From Chlorogloeopsis sp. ULAP01 (lineage in GTDB: Bacteria > Cyanobacteriota > Cyanobacteriia > Cyanobacteriales > Nostocaceae), in the NCBI RefSeq assembly GCF_030381805.1, contig NZ_JAUDRH010000012.1, positions 215,297 to 279,296 of the forward strand: 64,000 nt of DNA, read 5' to 3'. Numbering within the stretch: position 1 is the stretch's first letter; each line of letters starts with the position of its first letter. Below, in pieces: positions 46,646 to 58,400 of the stretch. A program made the position numbers and the translations under genes. The notes below the pieces were generated by a model that had not been told where the DNA came from, made no database searches, and worked only from the letters and a program-made list of their open reading frames with translations.

Positions 46646-46692
46646 CTGGAGTAATTAAATGACTTTGCCTTTACTCCGGCTAGAGAAGCGTT

Positions 46693-47652
46693 TTATCTGC
46701 TGGTTTTATTATCTGTGTTTGTATCTTCCTGACTTAATTGTTGCTCAAACTCAGATATTGAACCTGTAGTTACTGCTTTTTCTAACAATTGATTCAATAA
46801 CTCAATGTCATATAATTTATTTAATTTTTCTACTAATTCAGTAGGAACATCTTTAAATCGAATTGTTAGGATTTGAACAATATATTTCTGGGTAGCTTCT
46901 GCTATACCTATGCGTTCTATGCTTGTCATGTATGTCATTTCTTGTTCAGCCTCAAAACGCTCTAATTCTGCTTTGAAATTTAAGTCTAACTCTGGTGGTA
47001 GAGTCATTAATCTATCTAGCAACCGGAAGATTTGCTGGATTTTATCTCTACTATAGCCTAACTCATACATTCGTTTAATTAAGCTCAACTTCCACTGCAA
47101 TCGGCCTGCTAAATCTTGAGTTGTCGCTTGTGTCCGCAGGTGCGCCATCACCAGTACAGCAAAAGGACTATCACTTTGTTCTAATTCTGACCAACGAGAT
47201 TCATAGTCCAGTAGTTTCACAATGGGAAACTGAAGACTCAAGCGGCATCCCCAACGACCATAACTATATTCTTGTGGTCGCCAATTGGCTTGATTATCCC
47301 CCAGAATTGCCAAGCTAACAACTTCCTGGTTATAACGGTCAAAGATTCTGTAGTGGTAAGAAAACATCCGTTTAGGGAAGTTCGTATCTACTTGACTTTG
47401 GATTTCCAGGTGAATCAGCAACCAAGTTTCCTTTCCATCTTTTAGCCAAACTTTGATTAGCTTATCGACAAATTGTTTACCAATTTCAGATTCTCTTATC
47501 AATTGTTGCAATTCTTGATCGAGAAAATCATAGCCTCGTTCCCAATCAATTTCTGCTTGAATCTCTGGAAAGAAGAATGCAAGAAACGCTTCAAAATATT
47601 GTTCTACACCTTCCTTCCAAGCACCATCATAATCAGCTCGTACTTCACTCAT
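46693..47652 (-). CDS. Rpn-family recombination-promoting nuclease / PD-(D/E)XK transposase
   Basis: The 319-residue protein carries the PD-(D/E)XK core (ETWLLIHLEIQSQVD) and a helical C-terminus with YMTSIERIG repeats typical of the Rpn/DUF4351 type. Family members nick DNA and promote recombination. There are many copies in cyanobacteria. Its C-terminal segment is duplicated just downstream. Confidence 0.8.
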   Translation of the reverse strand: MSEVRADYDGAWKEGVEQYFEAFLAFFFPEIQAEIDWERGYDFLDQELQQLIRESEIGKQFVDKLIKVWLKDGKETWLLIHLEIQSQVDTNFPKRMFSYHYRIFDRYNQEVVSLAILGDNQANWRPQEYSYGRWGCRLSLQFPIVKLLDYESRWSELEQSDSPFAVLVMAHLRTQATTQDLAGRLQWKLSLIKRMYELGYSRDKIQQIFRLLDRLMTLPPELDLNFKAELERFEAEQEMTYMTSIERIGIAEATQKYIVQILTIRFKDVPTELVEKLNKLYDIELLNQLLEKAVTTGSISEFEQQLSQEDTNTDNKTSR

Positions 47653-47966
47653 AGATTATTTCCCATCAAAATATCATAATGCCTTTTTTGAAAGTCAAGT
47701 TACTTTAAACGACATAAAATTTATGACTAATTTACATATCAACAAATGTTTGTTTAATGTGGAATTTTGTTGCTTGGCTTTTTGAGCGAGAGGTTACATA
47801 CTCAAATTAGTTTATTCAAAATAAATTAGGAAAATTTTATTGAGCAATATTGTTGCTGATTTTTCTATTTCATTAATTTAATTGATTAATTTTTGTTTAC
47901 AAATTTAAAAATTTAGATTGACATTAACCTAACACAACAAAGTTTAGTTACTTTGTAAACAATATT
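47653..47966. other. 314-bp AT-rich intergenic region before the ParA-like genes
   Basis: Very AT-rich (runs of T and A), divergent promoter region for the nuclease and the ATPase genes. No gene, and no strong -35/-10 pair identified. Confidence 0.5.
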
Positions 47967-48875
47967 ATGACCCGAAAAAATAAAGAACAACCAGCCATGT
48001 CAAATAATACTTCCTCTAATACTAATGGTAAACCTCAAAAGCGACTGATAATTGTAACAGGTGATAAAGGTGGCGTGGGTAAAAGTACCTTTGCACGAGC
48101 AATATTTCAACTTTATATTAATAAAAATTTACCCTGTATTGCTTATGAAGCTGACCTCAGGAATCCTCAGATAGAAAGATATTTTCAAAAAAATTACCGT
48201 CCTATAATACGTTATATTGATATTTTTCATAGAGGTGGTGCTGACGATTTATTAATTAATCTAGATGAGAGTGATTGTCCTATCACATTATTAGACTTGC
48301 CAGCACAATCTGGAGGTTTCTTTGAAAGTTATGTCAAAGAGCTTGCATTTTTTGAAGTTCTGAAAACTGAAATTAATTGTCGAGTGACAATGGTTTCAGT
48401 CATTAGTAGAGTTCTTGACTCTATAAATGTTTTAGAAAAACTTCGTGAACTTTGTAAAGACCAAGTAGATTATATTGTTGTCAAAAATCTATTTCATGGT
48501 GAAGAAGAAAAGTTTGACCGATATAATGACTCTTCTCTACGTCAGAATATGCTTGCGGAAGGTCTAATAGAACTTGTAATGCCAGATTTATTCTACAAGT
48601 CTTATGATTTTCTTGACCGCCATGCTTTAACATTTAATGAAGGTCAGACTCATCAAGAAACAAATATTGTAATTAAGTCAAGAATTAAATCTTGGGTTGC
48701 TGAGTTTGAAGTGCAAATTAAGCCAGCATTTAATTTATTGGGTTTTGATATACAACCAGATGACTGTTACTACCCAGCAGTTGTGGAAAAATCTAAAGAG
48801 CTTAGAGAAAACGAAGAAAAAGAAAAAGCTAAAAACCAAGATGCAAATTTAACATCTGAAGATATAGCTGCTTAA
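47967..48875 (+). CDS. ParA/MinD-like P-loop ATPase
   Basis: The deviant Walker A motif GDKGGVGKST lies near residue 31 and Walker A' (ITLLDLPAQSGGF) follows. The N- and C-terminal ends are polar and charged. ParA-like ATPases move plasmids or mobilisation complexes. The next gene encodes a paralogue. No ParB-like gene is evident nearby. Confidence 0.75.
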   Translation: MTRKNKEQPAMSNNTSSNTNGKPQKRLIIVTGDKGGVGKSTFARAIFQLYINKNLPCIAYEADLRNPQIERYFQKNYRPIIRYIDIFHRGGADDLLINLDESDCPITLLDLPAQSGGFFESYVKELAFFEVLKTEINCRVTMVSVISRVLDSINVLEKLRELCKDQVDYIVVKNLFHGEEEKFDRYNDSSLRQNMLAEGLIELVMPDLFYKSYDFLDRHALTFNEGQTHQETNIVIKSRIKSWVAEFEVQIKPAFNLLGFDIQPDDCYYPAVVEKSKELRENEEKEKAKNQDANLTSEDIAA

Positions 48876-48897
48876 TTGAATAGGTTGCTTGGTTTTT

Positions 48898-49704
48898 ATG
48901 TTTGGAAAGCGTTTTGTAATTACATCGGGTGATGCTCGTGTGGGTAAATCCACAGTTTCTAGGCTCTTGCTGGAATTGTACTTGAAAAGTAAATGCAATG
49001 CGCGTGTTTTCTACCACGGTTATCGTAACAAGCTATCGATGTATAAAACAAAAGGTTTTGAAATAAACCATTTGGGATTGTCTAGAGGCGATTCGGATAG
49101 ATTATTACTTGACTTAGAAATGTTTCCAAATATTGATGTAGTTTTGACAGATATGCCAGGTCAAAACCAACAAGAGTTCAAGTTTTTTGATAAAGATGTT
49201 TCACTGATAGAAAATCTTAACCATTTCGGATATCGTGTTACTTTCTTGCACCCGATATCACATCGTAAAGACTGTGTTGAAGATTATCTTGAGGATTTAT
49301 ACCAGCATTTTGGTAGTCAAGTTGACTATGTTGTTATCAAAAATTATTACTTTGGCAAGCAATTTCGATACTATGAAGGTAGTAGATTCCAAGCTGATAT
49401 TAAAAAATTAAATGGCTTGGAGCTAGTTTTGGGCGGGTTGCATAACGACTTTTACCAGTTGCTTGAGGATACTAGTTTACCCTATGCTCAACTTATTGAA
49501 ACTGACTCCCCTCTTAATACTATTCAGCGTTCGATAGTATTCAACTGGATGGAGAATTTTAAGAATTCTGTTGTTTCTAATGTGATTGCTTCTAATTATT
49601 TAGGGCTGAGCAAGAACTGTACAGAACTAGCTTCTGTAGGTGCAAATCAACAAAATCCTTCCAATTTTGATGTAAATGAAGATATTGAATCTGAAGAATG
49701 GTAA
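48898..49704 (+). CDS. ParA-like P-loop paralogue lacking the signature lysine
   Basis: The 268-residue product resembles the upstream ATPase (VDYVVIKN motifs, LTDMPGQN). Its P-loop reads GDARVGKST, one residue shorter and without the KGG lysine that marks ParA/MinD ATPases. The ATG at 48898 is used; a TTG three codons earlier is less likely. It may be a regulatory partner of the first. Confidence 0.65.
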   Translation: MFGKRFVITSGDARVGKSTVSRLLLELYLKSKCNARVFYHGYRNKLSMYKTKGFEINHLGLSRGDSDRLLLDLEMFPNIDVVLTDMPGQNQQEFKFFDKDVSLIENLNHFGYRVTFLHPISHRKDCVEDYLEDLYQHFGSQVDYVVIKNYYFGKQFRYYEGSRFQADIKKLNGLELVLGGLHNDFYQLLEDTSLPYAQLIETDSPLNTIQRSIVFNWMENFKNSVVSNVIASNYLGLSKNCTELASVGANQQNPSNFDVNEDIESEEW

Positions 49705-49759
49705 GTATTAGCTTTACCAAATTGACAGTGAGGTTTTAAATTAACTATTTAAACAACCT

Positions 49760-50380
49760 ATGACCAATATTGCAAAAGTTGTTGAAAAAGTTATTGCAGA
49801 ATATTCTGAAGAAAAGAAAGCAGAGGTTACTGATTGGATACTTAAATTGGGTGTTCGACCTGATGACCCCTTGTTTAATCTATATGCCGAACTAGGTACA
49901 ACCCAATTTGCGTTGCAGCAACTACCTGGTAGGCTTGACTCGCTTGTGATGGGTTGGACTGACATGGTAGACGATAAGTTAAATAGTGCTTCTAAGGTGG
50001 CAATACAGCAACAAAAAAGTGCGATCGCCCAAGCCGCTAAGGATTTAATTAAGATGACTAAGCAAGCTGGTGGGGCATTGCCTCTCTTGGGCGTAAGTAA
50101 TTGGCGATTGGCACAAGTAGCGGGAGTGTTGGGTTTTGTACTGGCTTTGGGATCTACAATTGGTGTTTTTACATACAAAACTATTGCTGGAAGTGTAACT
50201 TTTCAGCAGGCGGCTTCTGGAACTGCTATTTTACAACCTGAAGATAAAAAGCTTCTGGATTGGGCTAAATCCAATGAAGGTAAGGTAGCACGTAGTATTT
50301 ATGTTAGAAACGCTGCCATCATTAAAACTTGCCGCCAGCAGAAGAAGTATTCAGGCGGCTGCATAATTGCAGTTGATTAA
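49760..50380 (+). CDS. Hypothetical protein with a central membrane segment
   Basis: The 206-residue product is helical with one hydrophobic segment near residues 112-138 (LAQVAGVLGFVLALGSTIGV). It follows the ParA-like pair closely and could be their membrane partner. I do not recognise the family. Confidence 0.5.
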   Translation: MTNIAKVVEKVIAEYSEEKKAEVTDWILKLGVRPDDPLFNLYAELGTTQFALQQLPGRLDSLVMGWTDMVDDKLNSASKVAIQQQKSAIAQAAKDLIKMTKQAGGALPLLGVSNWRLAQVAGVLGFVLALGSTIGVFTYKTIAGSVTFQQAASGTAILQPEDKKLLDWAKSNEGKVARSIYVRNAAIIKTCRQQKKYSGGCIIAVD

Positions 50381-50497
50381 CTCTCTAGGCAACCCAGCCT
50401 TTGTATCCCTTATTACTCGTTTTAGCTGTATCTTTCTGACCATTTTGATTGGTTTTGACTTTGGTGTGGATTGCTTGAGTAACTTCTTCTTCGATTT

Positions 50498-51171
50498 TCA
50501 TGTCTGCAAAGCTGAGGATTCCAGGCGGATAGCTTCGCGGATAGCGTTTAATCTATCTTTGACTCCTAACTTGATAAATGAATTATGTAAATATGACCTG
50601 ACTGTACCTTCGGAAACATACATGACATTGGCAATTTCATTATTTTTCATGCCACCAGCCGCTAATTTGAGAACTGTAATTTCTTTATTAGAGAAATCAC
50701 TTAACAAATCTAGTGAATCTCTATCGGCTGTGTCATTTGACCTAAGATTATCAATCAAAATACGATTAATAGTTGGGTCAATCCATGATTCATTATTGTA
50801 CGCAGCCATTACTGCTTCAATGAATCTTTCTCCTACTTCTTCTCTGGCATTATTTTTACAGTAGTAGCAGTCTGCGCCATTACTAATTGCTGCGTTAATG
50901 GTATCTCGGCTGCTATTTGCAGTCATAACCACTATTTTAATTGACGTGGTTTGCATTTAATTAAACTTATGACATCAGTGCCATTGATATCAGGTAAATC
51001 AATATTTATCACCACGATATCTGGCTTTTGTTGGTCAACAATTTCTATTCCTTCTTTTCCGGTTTTTGCAAGGCCACATACCTGGATTTTACCAGTTTCA
51101 GATAATATCGTCGCCGCACCAACCCTAGATATGTTCTCATTTTCAATGATGACAACATTAATAGGTCTCAT
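50498..51171 (-). pseudogene. NarL/LuxR-type response regulator split by a frameshift
   Basis: The receiver half (MRPINVVIIENENISRVGAA...DLPDINGTDVISLIKC) and the output half (KIVVMTANSS... DFSNKEITVLKLAAGGMKNNEIANVMYVSEGTVRSYLHN) lie in different frames that overlap at 50932-50956. Adding one A in the AAATGCAAACC run restores a single protein of about 225 residues. It could be a real mutation, a sequencing error or independent translation of the second half. Confidence 0.75.
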
Positions 51172-51426
51172 ATTGCATACTGTTTGGTTTAGTATTGTCC
51201 CTGATAATAATACTTATAGCACGTACTTTTTACTGTTTCTTAATCTTTACAGTTACTATAAATTAATCAGTTTATTTAAAAACTTTATTATTCTTTTTTA
51301 AGAATTTACAAAGTGATGGGTTGGTTTATGTGGTTTTCGTTAAGCAATTTATTTACTAGGCAATTTTATTGATTGGTTTTAGTTTTAATAGTATTTATCG
51401 AATTTAGGGAGTCTAAACGATTTTTT

Positions 51427-51672
51427 ATGAATATCAATAAACTTTTAGGATGGATAGAAAATATTATTGTTTGGTCTTTAATAGGAATGCTATGTTTGGT
51501 CGGGTTAGGTAGATTACCTATTAACCCGACGAGTTTATTTGATTTTACTGCGTCTTTTTATTATTTTTCTGTTGCGGTTGTTATTTGCCCCAAAACTCCC
51601 TTGAGTTTTAATAACAAGCTAATTTTGGGGTTTATAGCTTTTTCGTATGGTGTGTGCTTTGGGTTGATTTAA
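51427..51672 (+). CDS. Small membrane protein
   Basis: The 81-residue product from the ATG at 51427 has two or three hydrophobic segments. Its stop codon overlaps the end of the convergent gene by four bases. No family recognised. Confidence 0.45.
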   Translation: MNINKLLGWIENIIVWSLIGMLCLVGLGRLPINPTSLFDFTASFYYFSVAVVICPKTPLSFNNKLILGFIAFSYGVCFGLI

Positions 51673-52439
51673 TCTATCTCTTGAGCAGCATCCTGGTTTT
51701 TGAATTTTTGTTGGTTCTGTTCGCAGCGTGCTTGTTGCTCATCGAACAGAGCCTTAAACCGTTCAAATTCATTATAGGTAAGGTTATTGATGATGATAGA
51801 GTAATTCTCTGAGCTATTATTACGAGATGCTAGGAGTGCTTCTTGGCTTGCTTCTGAATCAGGCGAATTTCTATCAAGGCTAAGAGTTTGTGAGTCTTCT
51901 TCCAATTTGAGACTTGCAGTATATGCCTCACTTTTATAAATGATACTTTCTGTCTCTTTGTCTGGTTTTCCAAATATATTTAAACGGTCTAAAATTACAG
52001 GAATAACAAATTGTTGAATTTGGAAATTAGCGATAATAGATTGTACTTTATCGTGTTGACCTTCTTCTACTATATTGCCATTATTGTCGTCATTTTTATT
52101 TGTGAAGTTTTTTAGAACGTCTGGTTCAATTGTATTGTCTTTAGACTGGCTTAGTTCGGGTTGTAAAGATGACTCTTGGCTAACTGGATTAACAAAATTG
52201 ATGGCTTCAATTTCTGTGGAGCTTAACTTTACTTCCTCTTGTGCTATTTCACTGATTCTATTTATTTCTGAATTTAAATTTAACACAGCCTCTTGTCGTT
52301 CCTCAGCAGTCGGAGGATTTTTTGCATATTCTTCAAATTTCTCATCAGGTATATTAAGCTGTGCGATTAATTCTCTGAGGAGACAAGCTTGCATTGCTGG
52401 AGTTAAACCTTCTACCGGAAACTCGATTAGTTCTTTCAT
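51669..52439 (-). CDS. Acidic, largely disordered protein downstream of the giant gene
   Basis: The 256-residue product is rich in Glu, Ser and Asn and has predicted helices at both ends. It starts 7 bases after the giant gene, on the same strand, so it is likely its operon partner. No domain is recognised. Confidence 0.5.
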   Translation of the reverse strand: MKELIEFPVEGLTPAMQACLLRELIAQLNIPDEKFEEYAKNPPTAEERQEAVLNLNSEINRISEIAQEEVKLSSTEIEAINFVNPVSQESSLQPELSQSKDNTIEPDVLKNFTNKNDDNNGNIVEEGQHDKVQSIIANFQIQQFVIPVILDRLNIFGKPDKETESIIYKSEAYTASLKLEEDSQTLSLDRNSPDSEASQEALLASRNNSSENYSIIINNLTYNEFERFKALFDEQQARCEQNQQKFKNQDAAQEID

Positions 52440-52446
52440 AGTAAAA

Positions 52447-55400
52447 TTACCTTTCTACTAAATCTTTTTTGACATCTTTGAATGCATTATTGATGCGATC
52501 GCTCATAACTTGAAAATCTTGTAATGTTTCATCACTAATGTTACTGACTTGAGTTTTTCCTTGTTTGACATATAACAAGATATTATCGTTTTTATCTTTA
52601 ACTAAATAAGTTTGGTTTTGAGGTTGAGTAGCAATCTGATATTTTTCTGTTTGGACTGACATAATGCCATTAATATCTTCTTGTCCAATTGTCTTAACTA
52701 CACGTTGAGCAATACTGGTCATCTCATTAACTTTTTCTAGTTCTTTAATGTCTTGTTCCATTGCCTTAAAAGCATTCTCAAGACTAATATTTTCTTGAAT
52801 GTATAAATTAGTTATCTCTTGAATTCTATTGAGATATGTGTTTGATTTACCGAGTTTTTCAGCTGCTATATACCAGTCTTGGAGATTTTGCACTGTATTA
52901 ACTTTCATCCGCTCGATAATGCTATCCATCGCTCCAAACTGCTGCATTTTGGGTTGATCAGGTGATGCGAGTGCTTGGTCAATATTTGATTGTTGGCTTT
53001 GTTGTGATGAAAAAATGCTCTTATTTTTAGAAATTAATGAGTTATCTGATATTTGTGTATTAGCAGAAATAATATCACTACTAACTTTGGTGTTTTCGAT
53101 AGGATTAAATACTGTGTATCCTTGGGAAGTTTGTTCTACTTTGTACCCTTTTTCTTGAAGATAATTTTGAACTAATTGGTCAGTTCCTTGTGCGTTTCCA
53201 ACTATAAAAGAGCTTTTCACTGCTATTGCCTTATCAAGTAAGGGCTTATAGTGATTTTCAAATGTTTGGGCAATTTGCTCGCTTGTTACTCCACGCCACG
53301 GGCCAGATCCGGACACCATAATGATGTCTTCTTTTGAGTAATTTCCTGTGTTGGCGCGTTCCCCCCATACTTGCTCGTAATTTCGTGTGCTTGAAGGTGT
53401 ACCGGGGGGTGCAGCTGATTTACCGATAAACTGGGTAGCTATTTGGGCCATCGCAATGTCTTTTTTCATGTGTTCAGCGACGGCGGCGTTTATGGGTTCG
53501 AGTTGGGACAGTGGATTTGTTAGCGGCCGATCAGTCTGTTTGGACTTTTCTTGCTGGGTTTGTAATGTGCTTTGTTGTGATTTTTCAACCACATAGATAT
53601 ATGCTGCGCTGAGGGCTTGAATAAATGCGGATTCTTTACACCTACCCTCCCACTGTTTATCCTGGGCGTTAGTTATGCTTGTACAGTTCTCTAACCAATC
53701 GACTCCCCCGCGTTTGGCGATCGCCTCAGTCAGCCGGGGGTGTTGTTCGAGTTTAGCCTGAAGCACTTCTACCATTAGCTGGTATTCATCAACTGATGGA
53801 TGCAACTGCTTTTGGTGATTAAATGCGTGTTCGGCGGATGCGTATGCTACCCCTTGAGGTTTTTGGACATGGGTTTCTACTCCATACTGCCCAGCAGGGG
53901 CTTCTGGATTATTTTTGACTGAAACTTGGTAATTGTTTTGCAGCTTGCCTTGTTCTTTGGCGAGTGCAGTGGCAAGGCTGAGTGCAACTCCTAGCCCATC
54001 TTTGGAGTCGGGGCTGATATTTACTGGAGTTGCAGGTTGTTTTTGGATGGTTGGGAACGGAACAATTTTGCCATTGACATAATCTCCTAGTGGCTCCATG
54101 AATAAGCCATATACCTGACTCTTACTCGCTTGAGTTTGGGTAAGTTCTTTTGGTGAATGCTTCTCCCATCTCGCCCAGGCTTGCTGGTAACTTGGGTCTT
54201 GAATCATTTGGGTGGTAATTTTGTATTGCTTACCTACCCGAAAAGCAACTTGCTCGCCGTTTTTACTTTGGGCGATCGCAATATCTCCCTCTTTGATACC
54301 ATAAGTTTTTTGGTAGTCTACACCTCTGGTAGTGTGTATCCTACCGTGTCCACGCATAGCATTGATGGTTGTATCAACTGGTACTGCGGCAGCTTCACCG
54401 TGCAGATGCAGCGAATAAACCATTGGTACCGGTTTTCCAGATATAGTCGGGTTGTCTGGAATCTGAGGATTAGCAGCGCGTGCCGCAGTGGAATTGCCAA
54501 TGGCGATAATTTCTTCGACAGTTGGTTGGTTTGAAGAGTTTGAGGGTATGTTTTGGGTGACTTTTCTGAGGCTGGTATAACTACGCTCTACTTTAATTTC
54601 TCCCCCAGGTGTCCACTCGTTAGCTTTGATGGTGAGGTCGTTGTTGCTTTGGACTACCGCACGCGGAGGTTGGTTTGAAGCGAGGAAGTTCTCAAATTTT
54701 TGGCGAACGCTGTTTTCTCTGCCCAGGTCATTTTTAATTGACCAGATGTTGATAGACCATCTGCCAGCCTCAGTATTCAGTGCAGCGTGTTCGTTTTTGC
54801 AGTTAAAGCGAGTTACTGTACCCGACTCAAGTTTAAACTCTTGGTATGGTGCGTCCTGATTCTCTTCCCTAGTCCATGCCATTCGTTCCTTAGCAGCACG
54901 ATAGCCCCAGTCAGAATTTCCGATATTAATGCTGCGGGCTTCCGTCGCGGCGTAGGAGTCATCCCGGTGGTAGTTTATGCCAGCACCGGCGTTCTCGGAA
55001 TAAGTTACCAGCACAATATCAGCGTCAGGATATACTTGCTTAACAAGTTCCATCAACTTGTCGTCCTGCACCCCTGGCTTAAAGTCTTTATCCTTCAAAT
55101 CCCATTTTGCACCGACCCAGGCGACTTGTCTCAGTGGTGCATAGTTGGATTTGTCATTTTCAAGTATGGGTTTGAGGTGGGTTTCAAGATGCGATCGCAG
55201 CTGTTCTACTTTTTCCTCGCTTACCTTACCCAAGATTTCGATAGCTTTAGTTGGATCGGCTTGACGCGAGTTGGGTAGTAATATTGGTTGATTTTTAGCT
55301 CCTGATTGTGTATTATTTACTACTTGTATCTCAACCGCGTTTTGATAGACTTGTGAAATTTCTGTAACTGTGGCGTTAGTATTTAATTGAATATTAGTTG

Positions 55401-58400
55401 TATTCTTTTCTGGTAAAGCTTTAGCAGGAACAATTGGTACTGGAGAATCTTCTTGATTGAGTTCTCTTGGACGGTTAGGTAGTGCTTTTAGAGCTTTTTG
55501 GTAATCACTATTTTCTGGAATATAGTTTAATTTTAAAAGACTACCTTCAGTTGCAACTTTTTGATTTAACTCTGCACTAAGCTGTTCGTAACGGTCAAAA
55601 CCATCAACTTCACCAATATTAATAGCTTCTCCAAGCAAAGTATTTAATTCTTCGGTTATTTCCTCACTAATCTCATTTTTATTAAAAATGAATGTAGCTG
55701 TGTTACTCTCAATAAAATAATCGTTTTTAGTAGACTTTGATTCTAACCAAGTGGCTACAGCTATCGCATCTTGTGCGGGAACTACTAATCCAAAAGCTTC
55801 TTTAGTTTCTACCTGCGCTTTATCGGGGGAAGTATATTGTTGATTTGGATTATAAAAATATACAGTTTGTTGGGGAATGATTGGTGTGGGTTGTGACGGT
55901 GTATCTACACTTTTGATATGACCACCAGCACGGTTAATAAAGGTTTGTCTTAATTCGTTGCTGATAGTAGTTTCATCAAGTACGAATACAGTCATTCCTT
56001 TTTTGGCTTCTAACCGAGCTTGTGATACAGGAAGCTGTTCGTATGATACTCCTACTTTTTCAAGATACTTTTTGGTTTTTTCGGTTAGATTTTCATCAAC
56101 TGCTAATCCTAAAAGCCCTACTAATTTTTGTTCTTTATCTTGGAACATGATTGCAGGGCGTTCGTTGATTTTACTGAGTATTTGGTTGCGTTTTTCCTGC
56201 TGCTCGTCTCTGACAGGCTTTTCATTACTTATAAGCTGACTGCGTTTAACCCATTTGTCGGGATATTGTACTGTTTCTGGATTAATAATTATTTTACAAG
56301 TACTTTCATTACTGGTAATTTTTACAGGGATAGTGGTTCGTTGTTGGTTTGGGCGAATAATACCCGTATCAATTAATTTTTGTACAGTGCTACTTTCTTT
56401 CCTTTGCCACTGTTTTTGTATATTTCCTTTATTTAAATCAGCTTCGAGACGTTCATTATGCTGACCAATAATACCGAGTGATTGGTCGCCAATTTTAGCA
56501 ATATAAACGTGCTTTTTATCAAATGCCCTAACTAAAGTTTCTTGAAATGCTTGGTTGTTAATCTCCTGTTTCTTGTATTTTGGATTCGTAATATTAATTC
56601 GTAATAGATTGCTTTGAGATGTTTCTGCTATAGCATAGGCATTTTGTCCAGTGATGATAGTTTGAATTTTAAGATGTAACTTTTGCCCATTCCCAGGCTT
56701 TTCTGCTAGCCAGCCTTGGGTAATACCTTCTTTGATTGATTCTTTATCAATATTACCTAGTTTTTCAGGTTTGTTACCATTTTGAAGATAGATAGTATAG
56801 TCTTCCCGAATCAGGTCAACCTTTTCAATTGTTAACATTACAGGTTCATTATTAAACCTTTGGAAATTTCCAAACTTATTAACTTCGCCTACTTTGAAAG
56901 TTAGTTCTGGTAGTCCAGGTACTTTGGTTGTAACAGAGGTGGTGTATACTTCACCTTTTTCAACACTGCCAATAGCGATAGTACCAATTGGTAGCCGGGC
57001 GTTACTTTGTTCAATATTTCCAAATGTTTTGTAACTACCCTCTTGATTCTGAATTTCAATTACACTTTTTCCATCTTCAGCTAGATTAAATCGAATACTC
57101 TGAGGTTGATTTTCATTAAGAAACTCACTATTCCGGTCAAACCCAGTGATACTAAACTCGGTAAACTTGAGTGTATCCAACTGACTGATAATCTCTTGAG
57201 GAAAGGCAGCAAAGGCGAAATTAGAAACTTTATTTTGGCGATCGCTACTTTTATCATTACCAGTCTCACGAGTAGTTGATACCGCCCAGGTGGCAGATGC
57301 CATTGCTAGCTTTTGGTCTTCTGGAATCGAATTATAAAATTCCTCTGCTATCTGGTAAGCTTTTTGGTAAAGAAGTTTAATTTGACCTTCGCTTAGTTCA
57401 GGTTGGAATGATATTTTGTTAGATTTTACTTCTTGTCCAAGTGTAATTCCTATTTCTTCGAGTTTATTTTCTTGCTCCCTCGCCAATGTCCCTAATTTTC
57501 TAAACTTGGGTTTACCATTCTCAGTTTCATCGTTAATTTGAGCATAAACTAAATATTTATGCGGACGGTTGTTGTTACGCTTATCTTCGGATATTTCTGA
57601 TACTTTTATTGTAATTGTATTAGCTTTCCAGATAAATTCATTATCATACTGTAGAAGATTAGTTATACTTACTTGATTACCATTAGCAAGGGTAATATTT
57701 GCAGATGGCTTTTTTTCAGTTTCTTTTTGTTTAGATAGCTCGCTTGCTCGGTTGAATGATTTGTCGAATTCTTTTTTGATGAGGGTAGCTCTTAATCGCT
57801 GTTCGTGAGAAAATTCAACCCCTTTAAATAAAGCTTGAAATTGAACGATTTCACGCGATTCGAGGCGAGATTTTTCAAAATACTGATTGGTTTGAGCAAT
57901 TAGTAATTCAACAGGTGAATATCCCGTCGGTTGAATTATGTTGTCAATATAGACATCTTTCTTCTTATCCTTAATATAGTTGACTTCCCGGTGAAGAATC
58001 CGGCTATTATTGCGAATAATTTCAATTTCGGGTTTTTTGGCACTCTTAAAAAGGTCAACTGCAATTTGATTTTGAAATGCTGCCTCGGCAATCATTTCAC
58101 GGTACATTTGGGTATTAATGTTCATCGCCACTAGTGTATTGGTGGGTTCTTGTCGAACAGTTTTGATGAACTCTTCCATGTAACTGCGATACTTGCTTGG
58201 AATCTCCTTCCCTTCAATACCCTTGGATTTTGCCCAGGCTTCTGTTTTGAATAAATCTTCGTAGTGTTTGGCTACCTGCTGTACGTACTCAATTGAGTCT
58301 TTTTCACTACCAAAGTTTTTCAGAATCGTAATTTCTGACTCTAACGCCTCAATTGCGGTAAGGTGATTGTTGATAACACCCACACTAATGCCATCGCCCA

